Source: Metallococcus carri (GTDB lineage: Bacteria > Actinomycetota > Actinomycetes > Actinomycetales > Dermatophilaceae). Taken from it: DNA of 64,000 nucleotides. Positions 1-8,430 of the stretch are shown piece by piece. Both the position numbers and the translations under genes were made by a program. Positions within the stretch are counted from its first letter, which is position 1; each line of letters starts with the position of its first letter. The notes below the pieces were generated by a model, which saw only the letters and a list, made by a program, of their open reading frames with translations, searched no databases and was not told the origin of the DNA. The DNA lies in assembly GCF_011440275.1 (NCBI RefSeq), contig NZ_JAAOIV010000005.1, positions 1 to 64,000 of the forward strand, written 5' to 3'.

Positions 1-118
1 AATCGAGGCAAAGACACCGACCACACGGGCCGGGTCAGCTGGTTGATGAGACAGACCACGCGAGAGCCAACACCTACCCTGCCAGCCAGCCCCAGGCCAG
101 CCACCCACACACTTACAG

Positions 119-162
119 CTGGTTGAGCAAGCGAGCGACGAAGGAGCGAGCGCGTCGAAACC
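119..162. repeat. GGTTGAGC...GTCGAAACC dispersed repeat, single copy
   Basis: This 44-bp element opens with CTGGTTGAGC, continues through purine-rich GAGCGA/GACGAAGGAG stretches and ends with GTCGAAACC. Related elements occur at 12251-12450 and 48578-48770, in both orientations. The rest of 1-256 shows no coding region I can support, and nothing else was recognised there. Confidence 0.75.
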
Positions 163-256
163 ACGTGCAGCGCAACGCCTTTCGCTTGCTGTGTCCGCGT
201 GTGCGCACGAATGGTGCGGCAGATCTGCGGACACTGGACCGTATGCCGGGGCCGGC

Positions 257-826
257 TTAGGCCCCCGACGGTGCGATCAGTGCTTCGGATTGGCGGCGCA
301 GGATCTGGGTCACGGTGTGCGCCACCGACTGGTTGTCGACGTCGAGCCAGAGCCCAACGCGCGGACTGGCCTCGACGTCCTCCCAGCACTGCTCGACAGT
401 GAACCCGTCGCGGTAGGCCCCACCACCGCCGCGCCGCGTCGACCGGCCGTAGATCGTCTCGATGCTCGCCCGCAGCATCACGAAGTGCACCGGCGACGGC
501 TGGGCCAGGTCGAGGAAGTGCTCCAGATGCGCTCCAAACACGTTGTCGGCGATCACCGCGTCGAAGCCCGCGAAGCGGTAGACCTCGGCCAGGGTGAGCG
601 CCCCGGCATACCGCAGGAACAGCTGCTCCAGCCCGTCATTGGTCGGCGGTTCGGTCATCGTCACCTTGCCGGACACGACCAGGTTGCCGATGTCGTCGCC
701 GTCGATGAAGACCGCCTTGGTCAGCGCCTCCGCCAACGCGCGGCCGATCGTCGTCTTGCCGACGCCCTGCGCGCCGGAGATGACGAACAGGCGGCCGCTG
801 GGTTCCTGAGGCGCGTCATCGGTCAC
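257..826 (-). CDS. P-loop nucleotide kinase-like protein (AAA_33 type)
   Basis: A 189-aa protein with a clear Walker A motif, GAQGVGKT, at residues 18-25 after a short beta strand, and an IDGDD acidic motif about 20 residues later, as in small kinases such as chloramphenicol phosphotransferase-like AAA_33 proteins. The substrate cannot be told from sequence. The GTG start at 826 is favoured because TAGGTT (833-838, minus strand) lies 6 nt upstream, giving a leaderless promoter. It ends before the window's first repeat and starts 21 bp downstream of the pgm stop on the same strand. Function is inferred only at the level of ATP-dependent phosphotransfer. Confidence 0.8.
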   Translation of the reverse strand: MTDDAPQEPSGRLFVISGAQGVGKTTIGRALAEALTKAVFIDGDDIGNLVVSGKVTMTEPPTNDGLEQLFLRYAGALTLAEVYRFAGFDAVIADNVFGAHLEHFLDLAQPSPVHFVMLRASIETIYGRSTRRGGGGAYRDGFTVEQCWEDVEASPRVGLWLDVDNQSVAHTVTQILRRQSEALIAPSGA

Positions 827-847
827 CGCTCGAACCTATCCCGACGC

Positions 848-2491
848 TCAGCTCGCCCCGAGGGTGGCCGAGACGATCTCCTTCGCTGCGGACTGGACCT
901 CGGCCAGATGGTCGGGCCCGCGGAAGGACTCGGCATAGATCTTGTAGACATCCTCGGTGCCCGACGGACGGGCCGCGAACCACGCGTTCTCGGTCGTCAC
1001 CTTGAGGCCGCCGATCGCCGCATCGTTGCCGGGCGCCTTGGTCAACTTGGCGGTAATCGCTTCTCCCGCAACGGAATCCGCGGTGACGTCGTCGGGTGAA
1101 AGCGCCGCGAGGCGGGCCTTTTGCTCACGGTTGGCGGGCGCGTCGATGCGGGCGTATGCCGGGCTGCCGAACTTCTCGGTCAACCGCGCGTAATGCTGTG
1201 ACGGCGTCTCACCGGTGGCGGCCAGGATCTCCGAGGCCAGCAGGGCGAGCAGGATGCCGTCCTTGTCGGTCGTCCAGACGGTGCCATCCATGCGCAGGAA
1301 GGACGCACCGGCCGACTCTTCGCCGCCGAAACCCACTGAGCCGTCGAGCAATCCGGGCACGAACCATTTGAACCCGACCGGCACCTCCCAGAGCGTGGCG
1401 CCGATCGAATCGACGACGCGGTCGATCATCGAGGACGACACCAGGGTCTTGCCGACCCGGTCCGACGACCAGCCCGGCCGCGCGCCGCCATACAGATAGT
1501 CGATGGCAACGGACAGATAGTGATTGGGGTTCATCAGCCCGGCGTCGGGCGTGACGATCCCGTGCCGGTCGGCGTCGGCATCGTTGCCGGTCGCCAGGTC
1601 GAACTTCTCCCGCTGCGCGATGAGCGACGCCATCGCGGCCGGCGACGAACAGTCCATCCGGATCTTGCCGTCCCAATCGAGCGTCATGAACCGCCAGGTC
1701 GGGTCCACCAAGGGGTTGACGACGGTGAGGTCGAGACCGTGCCGTTCGGCGATCGCGGCCCAATAGGCGACCGACGCCCCGCCCAGTGGGTCGGCGCCGA
1801 TCCGCGCCCCGGCGTCCTTGATCCGTTGCAGGTCAACGACATTGGGCAGGTCGTCGACATAGGTCCCCATGAAGTCGTATGCCGACGCTGCCGCGCGCGC
1901 CTTCGCGAAGGGCACCCGCTTGACCCCCTTGAGGCCCGCGCGCAGGTAGTCGTTGGCCGCAGCGGCGATGACCTTCGTGGCGTCACTGTCGGCCGGTCCG
2001 CCATGCGGCGGGTTGTACTTGAAACCGCCATCCGAGGGTGGGTTGTGCGACGGCGTCACCACGATGCCGTCGGCCAGCCCGCTGCCGGTCGTGCGGCCGC
2101 GATTGGCGCGCAGGATGGCGTGCGAGACCGCCGGCGTCGGCGTGTAGCCATCACGCGAATCCACAGCAACCGCAACGTCATTCGCTGCGAGCACTTCGAG
2201 GGCGGAGACCCACGCCGGCTCGGACAGACCGTGGGTGTCACGGCCCAGGAAGAGCGTGCCGTCGGTGCCCTGCGACCGCCGGTAGTCCACGATCGCCTGG
2301 GTGGTCGCCAGGATGTGCTGCTCGTTGAACGCGGTGTTGAGCGAGGATCCGCGGTGGCCGGAGGTGCCGAAGACCACCTGCTGGTCGACATTCTCCGGAT
2401 CGGGGATGCCGGCGTAATAGGACGTCACCAGGTGGGGGACGTCGACGAGGTCCTCGGGGCGGGCAGGCTGGCCGGCTCGATCGCTGCTCAT
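848..2491 (-). CDS. pgm: Phosphoglucomutase, alpha-D-glucose phosphate-specific
   Basis: This 547-aa enzyme interconverts glucose 1-phosphate and glucose 6-phosphate, joining the glycogen enzymes in this window to glycolysis. All four family landmarks are visible: the phosphoserine loop TPSHNP with Ser148, the Mg-binding DADADR motif, the sugar-specificity loop GGEESAG and the phosphate-binding loop RPSGTEDVYK. Length matches the roughly 546-aa Pgm family. The ATG at 2491 is chosen over a reading frame open to 2701 because the extra 70 residues are arginine-rich and unlike any Pgm. The gene is on the same strand as the glg genes but separated from them by two unrelated genes. Confidence 0.95.
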   Translation of the reverse strand: MSSDRAGQPARPEDLVDVPHLVTSYYAGIPDPENVDQQVVFGTSGHRGSSLNTAFNEQHILATTQAIVDYRRSQGTDGTLFLGRDTHGLSEPAWVSALEVLAANDVAVAVDSRDGYTPTPAVSHAILRANRGRTTGSGLADGIVVTPSHNPPSDGGFKYNPPHGGPADSDATKVIAAAANDYLRAGLKGVKRVPFAKARAAASAYDFMGTYVDDLPNVVDLQRIKDAGARIGADPLGGASVAYWAAIAERHGLDLTVVNPLVDPTWRFMTLDWDGKIRMDCSSPAAMASLIAQREKFDLATGNDADADRHGIVTPDAGLMNPNHYLSVAIDYLYGGARPGWSSDRVGKTLVSSSMIDRVVDSIGATLWEVPVGFKWFVPGLLDGSVGFGGEESAGASFLRMDGTVWTTDKDGILLALLASEILAATGETPSQHYARLTEKFGSPAYARIDAPANREQKARLAALSPDDVTADSVAGEAITAKLTKAPGNDAAIGGLKVTTENAWFAARPSGTEDVYKIYAESFRGPDHLAEVQSAAKEIVSATLGAS

Positions 2492-2554
2492 GACCCCAGT
2501 CAACCAGCCGCCTGACCTTCGGGGCAGCCCTCCCGCCGGGCCTTCTCCGACAAT

Positions 2555-2592
2555 GACGCGCTCGGGCCTGCGCGAGCAGACCCGAGCGCGTC
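2555..2592 (-). terminator. Hairpin downstream of the I36-NlpC gene, weak terminator candidate
   Basis: GACGCGCTCGGG (2555-2566) pairs perfectly with CCCGAGCGCGTC (2581-2592) across a 14-nt loop. It lies 11 bp beyond the stop of the minus-strand gene at 2604. The following minus-strand sequence is only TCATTGT, not a real U-tract, so it may be Rho-assisted or simply an mRNA 3'-end structure. Confidence 0.5.
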
Positions 2593-2603
2593 GACGGGCG
2601 AGC

Positions 2604-3509
2604 TCAGTCGGCGATCTTGTTGTAGCGGTAGGGCTTGAACGGCACTCCACCGACCGTCTCATCGACCGAACGGGTGTAGGCGATGGCACCGTGGCCACCA
2701 CCTCGTTCCTCGACGGTGTTGAACCGGGTGTGGGCGTCGTCGGCCCAGCCGGTGAAGATCACCACATGCCCGCCGGCGCCGCCGGTGCCCCCGCCGAGCG
2801 TTCCGACGATGTCACCGGGCTTGAGCTCGTCCCAGCTGATCGGCGTGACGACGTCGGGCAGGCTGACGGTGCTGTAGGAGGTGGACGTGTGGAAGGCCAT
2901 CGACACGAAGCCGGAGCAGTCGGTGCGGTAGTCGCGGCCGTTCCGGTCCGGGTGCTGGTCGTTCATGCTGTAGGGCACGTTGATCTTCACCCAGTCGTTG
3001 GCCCGGTCCAGCACCTCGGCCCGGGAGATCGTGCCGTCGACCTGCGAGCCGTCAGCCGGCGGCGGTGCCGGCGCCGGGGCCGGGTCACCCTCGACGAAGC
3101 GATGTGAGGCGTTGTTGTTCTTCAACGCGGGCACGAGATTGACCCGCTCACCGGGCGCGACCGTCTGCTGCTCTCCGGCGAAGCCGCTGTTGAAGTAGAT
3201 CGTGACCGGCTTGGTGCTGCGGTTCCAGACGGAGGCGGCGTTGTTCTTCACACACAGGCCTTGGCCGGCGCCCTCGCCCTTGAACTCGTAGCAGTCCGGC
3301 TGGGTCGAGCCGTAGTTGTCCAGGCTCTGGGTGAAATCGGAGACGGATCCTTGCTGGTCGCTGTTGTAGAAATAGCACACCTCGGTCTCGTCACAGACAC
3401 CGTCACGACCGGCGGCTTGTGACTGCTGGGCGATGGCGACGAAGCCGCCAGAAACGGCGATTGTGGACAGGCCGACGAGTGCAGTGGTGCGGCGAAGTGA
3501 AAAGCGCAT
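2604..3509 (-). CDS. Secreted peptidase-inhibitor I36 domain plus NlpC/P60 cysteine peptidase
   Basis: A 301-aa exported protein. Residues 1-33 form a signal peptide (arginines, hydrophobic core, AQQSQAA cleavage region). Residues about 36-137 are Cys-rich with CYFYNS and YFNSGF motifs like peptidase inhibitor family I36 (SMPI-type, beta/gamma-crystallin fold). A Pro/Ala linker (142-153) leads to an NlpC/P60-like domain with catalytic Cys198 in TDCSGF and His248 in GHVVIF. The likely role is cleavage of peptidoglycan stem peptides, with the I36 part possibly binding wall or protease; this is inference. The ATG at 3509 has AAGGGGAA just upstream and begins at the signal peptide, so a longer frame to 3638 is rejected. 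Confidence 0.85.
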   Translation of the reverse strand: MRFSLRRTTALVGLSTIAVSGGFVAIAQQSQAAGRDGVCDETEVCYFYNSDQQGSVSDFTQSLDNYGSTQPDCYEFKGEGAGQGLCVKNNAASVWNRSTKPVTIYFNSGFAGEQQTVAPGERVNLVPALKNNNASHRFVEGDPAPAPAPPPADGSQVDGTISRAEVLDRANDWVKINVPYSMNDQHPDRNGRDYRTDCSGFVSMAFHTSTSYSTVSLPDVVTPISWDELKPGDIVGTLGGGTGGAGGHVVIFTGWADDAHTRFNTVEERGGGHGAIAYTRSVDETVGGVPFKPYRYNKIAD

Positions 3510-3666
3510 GACAAATTCCCCTTGGTTGTGTGATCTTTCCCCTTGGTCAATGTCCTTGCGGGACAGCGACATACGACCGACGGCGGGCCCGGCGGTGCGG
3601 TTCCACTTTCGTGCCACCCGCTTGCTGCTTCTCATCATCCGAGATCCGGTATGCCGGGCGCTCGGG

Positions 3667-3697
3667 TTGACCTCAAGCGTGCTTGAGGTAGTTGGCT
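3667..3697 (+). promoter_or_regulatory. SoxR box within a MerR-type promoter for the questin oxidase-like gene
   Basis: The perfect 18-bp dyad CCTCAAGCGTGCTTGAGG (3671-3688) matches the SoxR operator known in Streptomyces and E. coli. It sits between a -35 TTGACC (3667-3672) and a poor -10 TTGGCT (3692-3697), a 19-bp spacer typical of promoters activated by MerR-family proteins. The -10 ends 7 nt before the ATG at 3705, so the transcript would be leaderless. Confidence 0.85.
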
Positions 3698-3704
3698 GTC
3701 AGCT

Positions 3705-4736
3705 ATGACGATCGACGAAGCAGTCGCGCACGAAGGTCCCTTCGATGAAGCCCTCGAGCGCTTCCACCGCACCGGCCCCGAGTTCGAGGGCTGGTTGTCC
3801 AACCATGGCCCGATGGCGGTCGAGGCGCTGGCACGCAACGGCCATGACGCCCAGATCCACGCCTGGACCGACGACTACCTCAACCGGCTCGATGAGCGAC
3901 CGCGAGGGCTGTCACCGATCACCCCGGAGGGCTGGCGTGACCCGCTGGGCGATCCGCTGCGCACCGGCGACTGGATCGACTTCTTCCTGCGTGAGGTGCG
4001 CGAGCGACCGTGGCGTGACGTTCTCGACATCTGGTGGCCGCGGCTGCTGCCCGGCATCGCGGCCGGCGCCACCCATGGCGTGATCCGCGTCGGGCATGCC
4101 GTCGCAGCGCTCGAGGTGGTTGAGAACGAGCCACGGATCGAGGAGTTCGGACACGCGCTGGCCTACTGGGCCGCCCGCTGGTTGCCGGTCCCGGTGGTCC
4201 GTCCGCAGGGTGGCGCTGACCCGGCAGCGGCGATCAGCGGGGTGCCCGCGGTCGGTGACCAGCGGTTCGGCATACGGTCTCGCATCGCCCAACTGGACGA
4301 CGAATTCGCTTCTGCGGCAGCCAAATTCGCGGCCGGGGAGCCGGGCCAGGAGCGAGCGAAGGTCGAGCAGATCGCGGACGCGGCGGTGGCCTTCTACGCC
4401 ACGCACGGGCACGGTCAGCCGACGATGCTCGTGCATGCGGCCACCGCGCCGAACGCGGTGGCTCGGGTAATGCCTCTCCTGCGGCCCGAACACCAGCGGC
4501 CGAGCCTCGAGGCGGCGTGGACGGCGACCGCCGCGGTCGTCGCGGCATACCGCCCGGCGGCTGAAGTCAGCGGGCAGCGGGTGCCGGCAACGCCCGAGGA
4601 GGTCATCGAGAGCGCGGCCGCCCACGGTGGTGAGCACGTCATCAAGTTCGCCGACACGGCGGTGCGTTCCTACCAGCGCACCGGGTCAGCCGATGCGCTC
4701 GCCGCTGCTCAGCGAGCGATCGAGCTCGACGCCTAA
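3705..4736 (+). CDS. Questin oxidase family protein (DUF4243)
   Basis: A 343-aa protein whose opening (FHRTGPEFEGWLSNHGPMAVEAL) and overall alpha-helical make-up resemble the questin oxidase family, whose fungal members open the anthraquinone ring in a Baeyer-Villiger-like reaction. I recognise the family from the N-terminal pattern, not from a catalytic signature. The start at 3705 directly follows the SoxR-type promoter with no room for a ribosome binding site. Control by SoxR would suit a gene that modifies redox-active quinones, but the substrate is unknown. It converges with the mak-glgB gene, whose stop is 4 bp away. Confidence 0.8.
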   Translation: MTIDEAVAHEGPFDEALERFHRTGPEFEGWLSNHGPMAVEALARNGHDAQIHAWTDDYLNRLDERPRGLSPITPEGWRDPLGDPLRTGDWIDFFLREVRERPWRDVLDIWWPRLLPGIAAGATHGVIRVGHAVAALEVVENEPRIEEFGHALAYWAARWLPVPVVRPQGGADPAAAISGVPAVGDQRFGIRSRIAQLDDEFASAAAKFAAGEPGQERAKVEQIADAAVAFYATHGHGQPTMLVHAATAPNAVARVMPLLRPEHQRPSLEAAWTATAAVVAAYRPAAEVSGQRVPATPEEVIESAAAHGGEHVIKFADTAVRSYQRTGSADALAAAQRAIELDA

Positions 4737-4740
4737 CCCC

Positions 4741-7700
4741 TCAGTCCTTCGCCGGGGTCAGCCAGATCGTCGACAGCGGCGGCAGTGTCACCGTCGCCAC
4801 CGCCGGCTGGCCCTGGCGGGCGTCGTCGCCGGACGCCTCGATCGCCTCGACCGCACCGAGATTGCCGCGGCCGCCACCGCCATACCCGGAGGCGTCGGTG
4901 TTGAGCACCTCGTCCCAGCGACCCGCAAGAGGCAGCCCGACGCGCACGTCGCGATGCTCACTGCCGCTGAGGTTGACCAGCGCGGCGACGATGTCGCGCG
5001 AGCCGTCCTTGGCCGGCCGGCCGTAGCGGAGATAGGAGAAGGTGTTGCCCGCGCTGTCGTCGGCGTCCAGCCAGGTGAAGCCGCTCGGGTCGTTGTCGAG
5101 ATCCCACAGCGCCGGGTGTTCCTTGTAGATCCGGTTGAGATCCTTGACCAGCGCGTGGACACCCCAATGCGCCGGCTGGTCCAGCAGCCACCAGTCGAGG
5201 CTGCGCCCGTCGGCCCACTCCGACTCCTGCGCGAACTCCGAGCCCATGAAGAGCAGCTGTTTGCCCGGGTGACTCCACATGTAGCCGAGGAACGCGCGCA
5301 GGTTGGCCAGCTGCTCCCAGCGGTCGCCGGGCATCTTGCGCAGCAGCGAACCCTTGCCGTGCACCACCTCGTCGTGGCTGATCGGCAGGACATATTGCTC
5401 GCTCCAGGCATAGACCAGCGAGAAGGTCATCTTGTGGTGGTGATACTGCCGGTTGATCGGGGACTCGGCGAGATAGTCGAGCGAGTCGTGCATCCAGCCC
5501 ATATTCCACTTGAAGCCGAAGCCGAGCCCGTCGGCCGAGGTCGGGCGGGTGACGCCGGGCCACGACGTCGACTCCTCGGCGATCATCACCGTGCCGGGGG
5601 ATCGGCGGTATGCCGTGGCGTTCGTCTCCTGCAGCAACCGCACGGCCTCGAGGTTTTCGCGGCCGCCGTAGATATTGGGCACCCACTCACCAGGGTTGCG
5701 CGAATAGTCGAGATAGAGCATCGAGGCGACGCCGTCGACGCGCAGCCCGTCGGCGTGGAACTCCTGCAGCCAGTAGAGCGCGTTGGCGACCAGGAAGTTG
5801 CGCACCTGCGGCCGACCGAAGTCGAAGATGTAGCTGCCCCACTCCTTGTGCCAGCCGCGGCGCGGGTCGGGGTGCTCGTACAGCGGTGTCCCGTCGAAGC
5901 GCGCAAGCGCCCACTCGTCGGTGGCGAAGTGGCCCGGGACCCAGTCGAGGATCACGCCAATTCCGTTGCGGTGCAAGGTATCCACCAACCGGCGGAAGCC
6001 GTCGGGGTCGCCCATCCGCGAGTTCGGCGAGTAGTAGCCGGTGACGTGATAACCCCAGGACGGCGGGTAAGGATGCTCCATGATCGGCATGAACTCGACG
6101 TGGGTGAAGCCGAGGTCCTTGACGTAGTTGACCAGGTGCTCGGCCAGCTCGTCGTAGGACTGTCCCTGGCGCCACGAGGTGGGGTGCACCTCGTAGATGC
6201 TCATCGGCCCGTCGTGCGGGTCGCGGTGCGAACGCTGCTCCATCCATGCCGCATCGCCCCACTCGTAGTGCGACTCGGTGACGATCGATGCGGTGGAGGG
6301 GGCGGTCTCGCTGAACCGCGCCATCGGGTCGGCCTTGGCCCGCCAGACGTGGTCGGCGCACAGCACGTTGAACTTGTAGCGCGTGCCCGCCCCGACGTCG
6401 GGGACGAAGATCTCCCAGACGCCGGTGCCGCCGAGTCGGCGCATCGGGTGGGCATAACCGTCCCACTGGTTGAAGTCGCCAATCACCCTGACGCCCAACG
6501 CATTTGGCGCCCAGACTGCGAACGACGTGCCGGTCACCTGACCCTGCGGGCCGTCATACCGGCGCACGTGCGCGCCGAGGACGGTCCACAGTTCTTCGTG
6601 GCGCCCCTCACCGATGAGGTGCAGGTCCATCTCGCCGAGGCTGGGCAGGAAGCGGTAGGGATCGTCGGCGACATGCTCGTAGCCGTCGCCGTAGTCCGTG
6701 GCGATGCGGTAGTCGGGCACCTCACGGCCGGGCAGCCGGCCGGACCAGAAGCCCTCGTGGTCGTGCCGCAGCTCGACACGGGCGCCGTCGGGCATCGTCG
6801 CGTGCACCTTCGCTGCCATCGGGCGGAAGGTGCGCACGTAGGCACCGTGCGCGTCCGTCTGACCGCCCAGCACGCTGTGCGGATCGGTGTGCGTGCCCGC
6901 GAGAATCGAGTCGGCGATGCCTGGGTCGATGCCCGGGTGCGGCGGTTCGGTGTTCTTCGGCCGGGGCAGCGCGGTGGCGCCCGGGCGGCGAGGAGCGTTG
7001 GCGCGCAACAGGTTTCCGAGCGCGCCGAGGGGGATCGGCAGCCAGCTCGGCCGGTTGGCGGCCTCATAGGTCACTTCGTATGCCGCCTTGTCGGCCTCGA
7101 AGGCGTCGAGCACCGGCTGATGCTCAGCCAGGTCGATGCCGGCGAGTGCGGCGTATCCCTCCAGGAAGGCGTGCCGGCAATGGGCGGCCCACTGGGCGCG
7201 GTCGCCCTCGACGGAGGCAGCGGCATAGTCGAAGGACCGCAGCATGCCCGCGACATCCCGCAACGGGCTGTCGAGTTCGCTGCGCTCGGCGAGCGGCCGC
7301 AGCGGCTCACCCTCGAAGTCCAGCAGCACCCAACCGCGGTGCGGAGCGTCGAGCACCTGACCGAGGTGGTAATCGCCGTGAATGCGTTGCATCGCAGGCC
7401 ATTTCGCATCCTGCGCATCCTCCAGCAGGGCGTGGAAGCCCTCGCGATATTGCGCGACCGTGGGGCTGGCGTCGCACGCGTCCTCGAAGCGGGCCCGCAT
7501 GCCGGCCAGCAGCGCGGCGATGCGCGACGGCGACGGCTCAACGGTCGGCAGCGCACGGGCGAGGGTGCGGTGCACCTCGGCGGTCGCGCGGCCCAGCATG
7601 CGCGCGGGCTCCGACCAGTCGGTGTCGTCGCGGGCGGCGTCCAAGGCCTCGCGCCAGGCGTCCCGCACACCGGGCAGAAACTCCTGGGCGAAGGCCAGGT

Positions 7701-8427
7701 GTCCCGCGGCATTGCCGGTCGGCATCCGCTCGTCCGGCCACTGACCGGTCAGGTGCCCGACGGTGGTCGGCACTCGGTCGCTGCCTGCAGCCGATAGGGC
7801 TGACTGAAGCTGCACGTCAGGGTTGAGCCCATCCTGCAGGACGCGAAAAACCTTGACAATCAACGGTTTTGGCGTGCCGTCCTCGGCTTCGGTGTCGATG
7901 ATGATCGAGGTGTTGGACTGCTCGCCACTCAGCACGCGGCTGCCGGTGATCCTGGGGAGGGTGCGCTCGCGTGACCCGCTGCCTTGCACCCGCACCGTCG
8001 GCGGCAGCGGTCCGGCAGCGACACCTTCGGTGCCGGGGGCGAACTGCATCTCGGCCTGCGAGGCGCCGGTCAGGATGGTGTGCAGCAAGGCGGCGGCGAA
8101 GACCGGGTCGTGGCAGCCGTCATACACATAACGGGTGCCGAGCACGGAGTGCTCGGACGTGCCGATCAGCGCGGCCTCGGCCCCGGCCAGCGGCTCGGCC
8201 CGATAGGTGAGCGGCACCTGGTAGAGCGTCGGGGTCTTGCCGGACTCATCGAGCAGGAAACTCACCTCGAGCCCGACCTCACCGTCGGGGTCGTCGAAGC
8301 GGTAGCTGCCGATCGGGCGCAGCGACGGCTCGCCGGATTTGCCGACATACCAACGCTGTTCGCCGATCCAGTCCTGGACGAGGGCGCGCTTGCTGGGGTT
8401 CAGCGTCGCCCGGTGCACGATGGCCAT
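4741..8427 (-). CDS. mak-glgB: Fused maltokinase and 1,4-alpha-glucan branching enzyme
   Basis: A 1228-aa bifunctional protein. Residues about 1-480 are maltokinase (maltose + ATP to maltose 1-phosphate), with LSGEQSNTS and the kinase-like HGDYHLGQV and LLDFEGEPL motifs (Asp352, Asp370). Residues about 500-1228 are a GH13_9 branching enzyme with N-terminal CBM48-like modules, DWVPGHFATDE, the nucleophile Asp898 in GLRVDGVASM, the acid/base Glu951 in AEEST and the HDEVVHGKGS motif. Both halves look complete. The start has GAGGAG just upstream inside the end of treS, 3 bp away, so the two are co-translated. Fusion couples making the GlgE substrate to branching the GlgE product. Confidence 0.93.
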   Translation of the reverse strand: MAIVHRATLNPSKRALVQDWIGEQRWYVGKSGEPSLRPIGSYRFDDPDGEVGLEVSFLLDESGKTPTLYQVPLTYRAEPLAGAEAALIGTSEHSVLGTRYVYDGCHDPVFAAALLHTILTGASQAEMQFAPGTEGVAAGPLPPTVRVQGSGSRERTLPRITGSRVLSGEQSNTSIIIDTEAEDGTPKPLIVKVFRVLQDGLNPDVQLQSALSAAGSDRVPTTVGHLTGQWPDERMPTGNAAGHLAFAQEFLPGVRDAWREALDAARDDTDWSEPARMLGRATAEVHRTLARALPTVEPSPSRIAALLAGMRARFEDACDASPTVAQYREGFHALLEDAQDAKWPAMQRIHGDYHLGQVLDAPHRGWVLLDFEGEPLRPLAERSELDSPLRDVAGMLRSFDYAAASVEGDRAQWAAHCRHAFLEGYAALAGIDLAEHQPVLDAFEADKAAYEVTYEAANRPSWLPIPLGALGNLLRANAPRRPGATALPRPKNTEPPHPGIDPGIADSILAGTHTDPHSVLGGQTDAHGAYVRTFRPMAAKVHATMPDGARVELRHDHEGFWSGRLPGREVPDYRIATDYGDGYEHVADDPYRFLPSLGEMDLHLIGEGRHEELWTVLGAHVRRYDGPQGQVTGTSFAVWAPNALGVRVIGDFNQWDGYAHPMRRLGGTGVWEIFVPDVGAGTRYKFNVLCADHVWRAKADPMARFSETAPSTASIVTESHYEWGDAAWMEQRSHRDPHDGPMSIYEVHPTSWRQGQSYDELAEHLVNYVKDLGFTHVEFMPIMEHPYPPSWGYHVTGYYSPNSRMGDPDGFRRLVDTLHRNGIGVILDWVPGHFATDEWALARFDGTPLYEHPDPRRGWHKEWGSYIFDFGRPQVRNFLVANALYWLQEFHADGLRVDGVASMLYLDYSRNPGEWVPNIYGGRENLEAVRLLQETNATAYRRSPGTVMIAEESTSWPGVTRPTSADGLGFGFKWNMGWMHDSLDYLAESPINRQYHHHKMTFSLVYAWSEQYVLPISHDEVVHGKGSLLRKMPGDRWEQLANLRAFLGYMWSHPGKQLLFMGSEFAQESEWADGRSLDWWLLDQPAHWGVHALVKDLNRIYKEHPALWDLDNDPSGFTWLDADDSAGNTFSYLRYGRPAKDGSRDIVAALVNLSGSEHRDVRVGLPLAGRWDEVLNTDASGYGGGGRGNLGAVEAIEASGDDARQGQPAVATVTLPPLSTIWLTPAKD

Positions 8428-8430
8428 AAC

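Noticed and set aside
2492-2701. N-terminal extension of Pgm by 70 residues
   Set aside because: The extension is Arg/Ser-rich, lacks homology, and the conserved Pgm N-terminus begins at the ATG at 2491.
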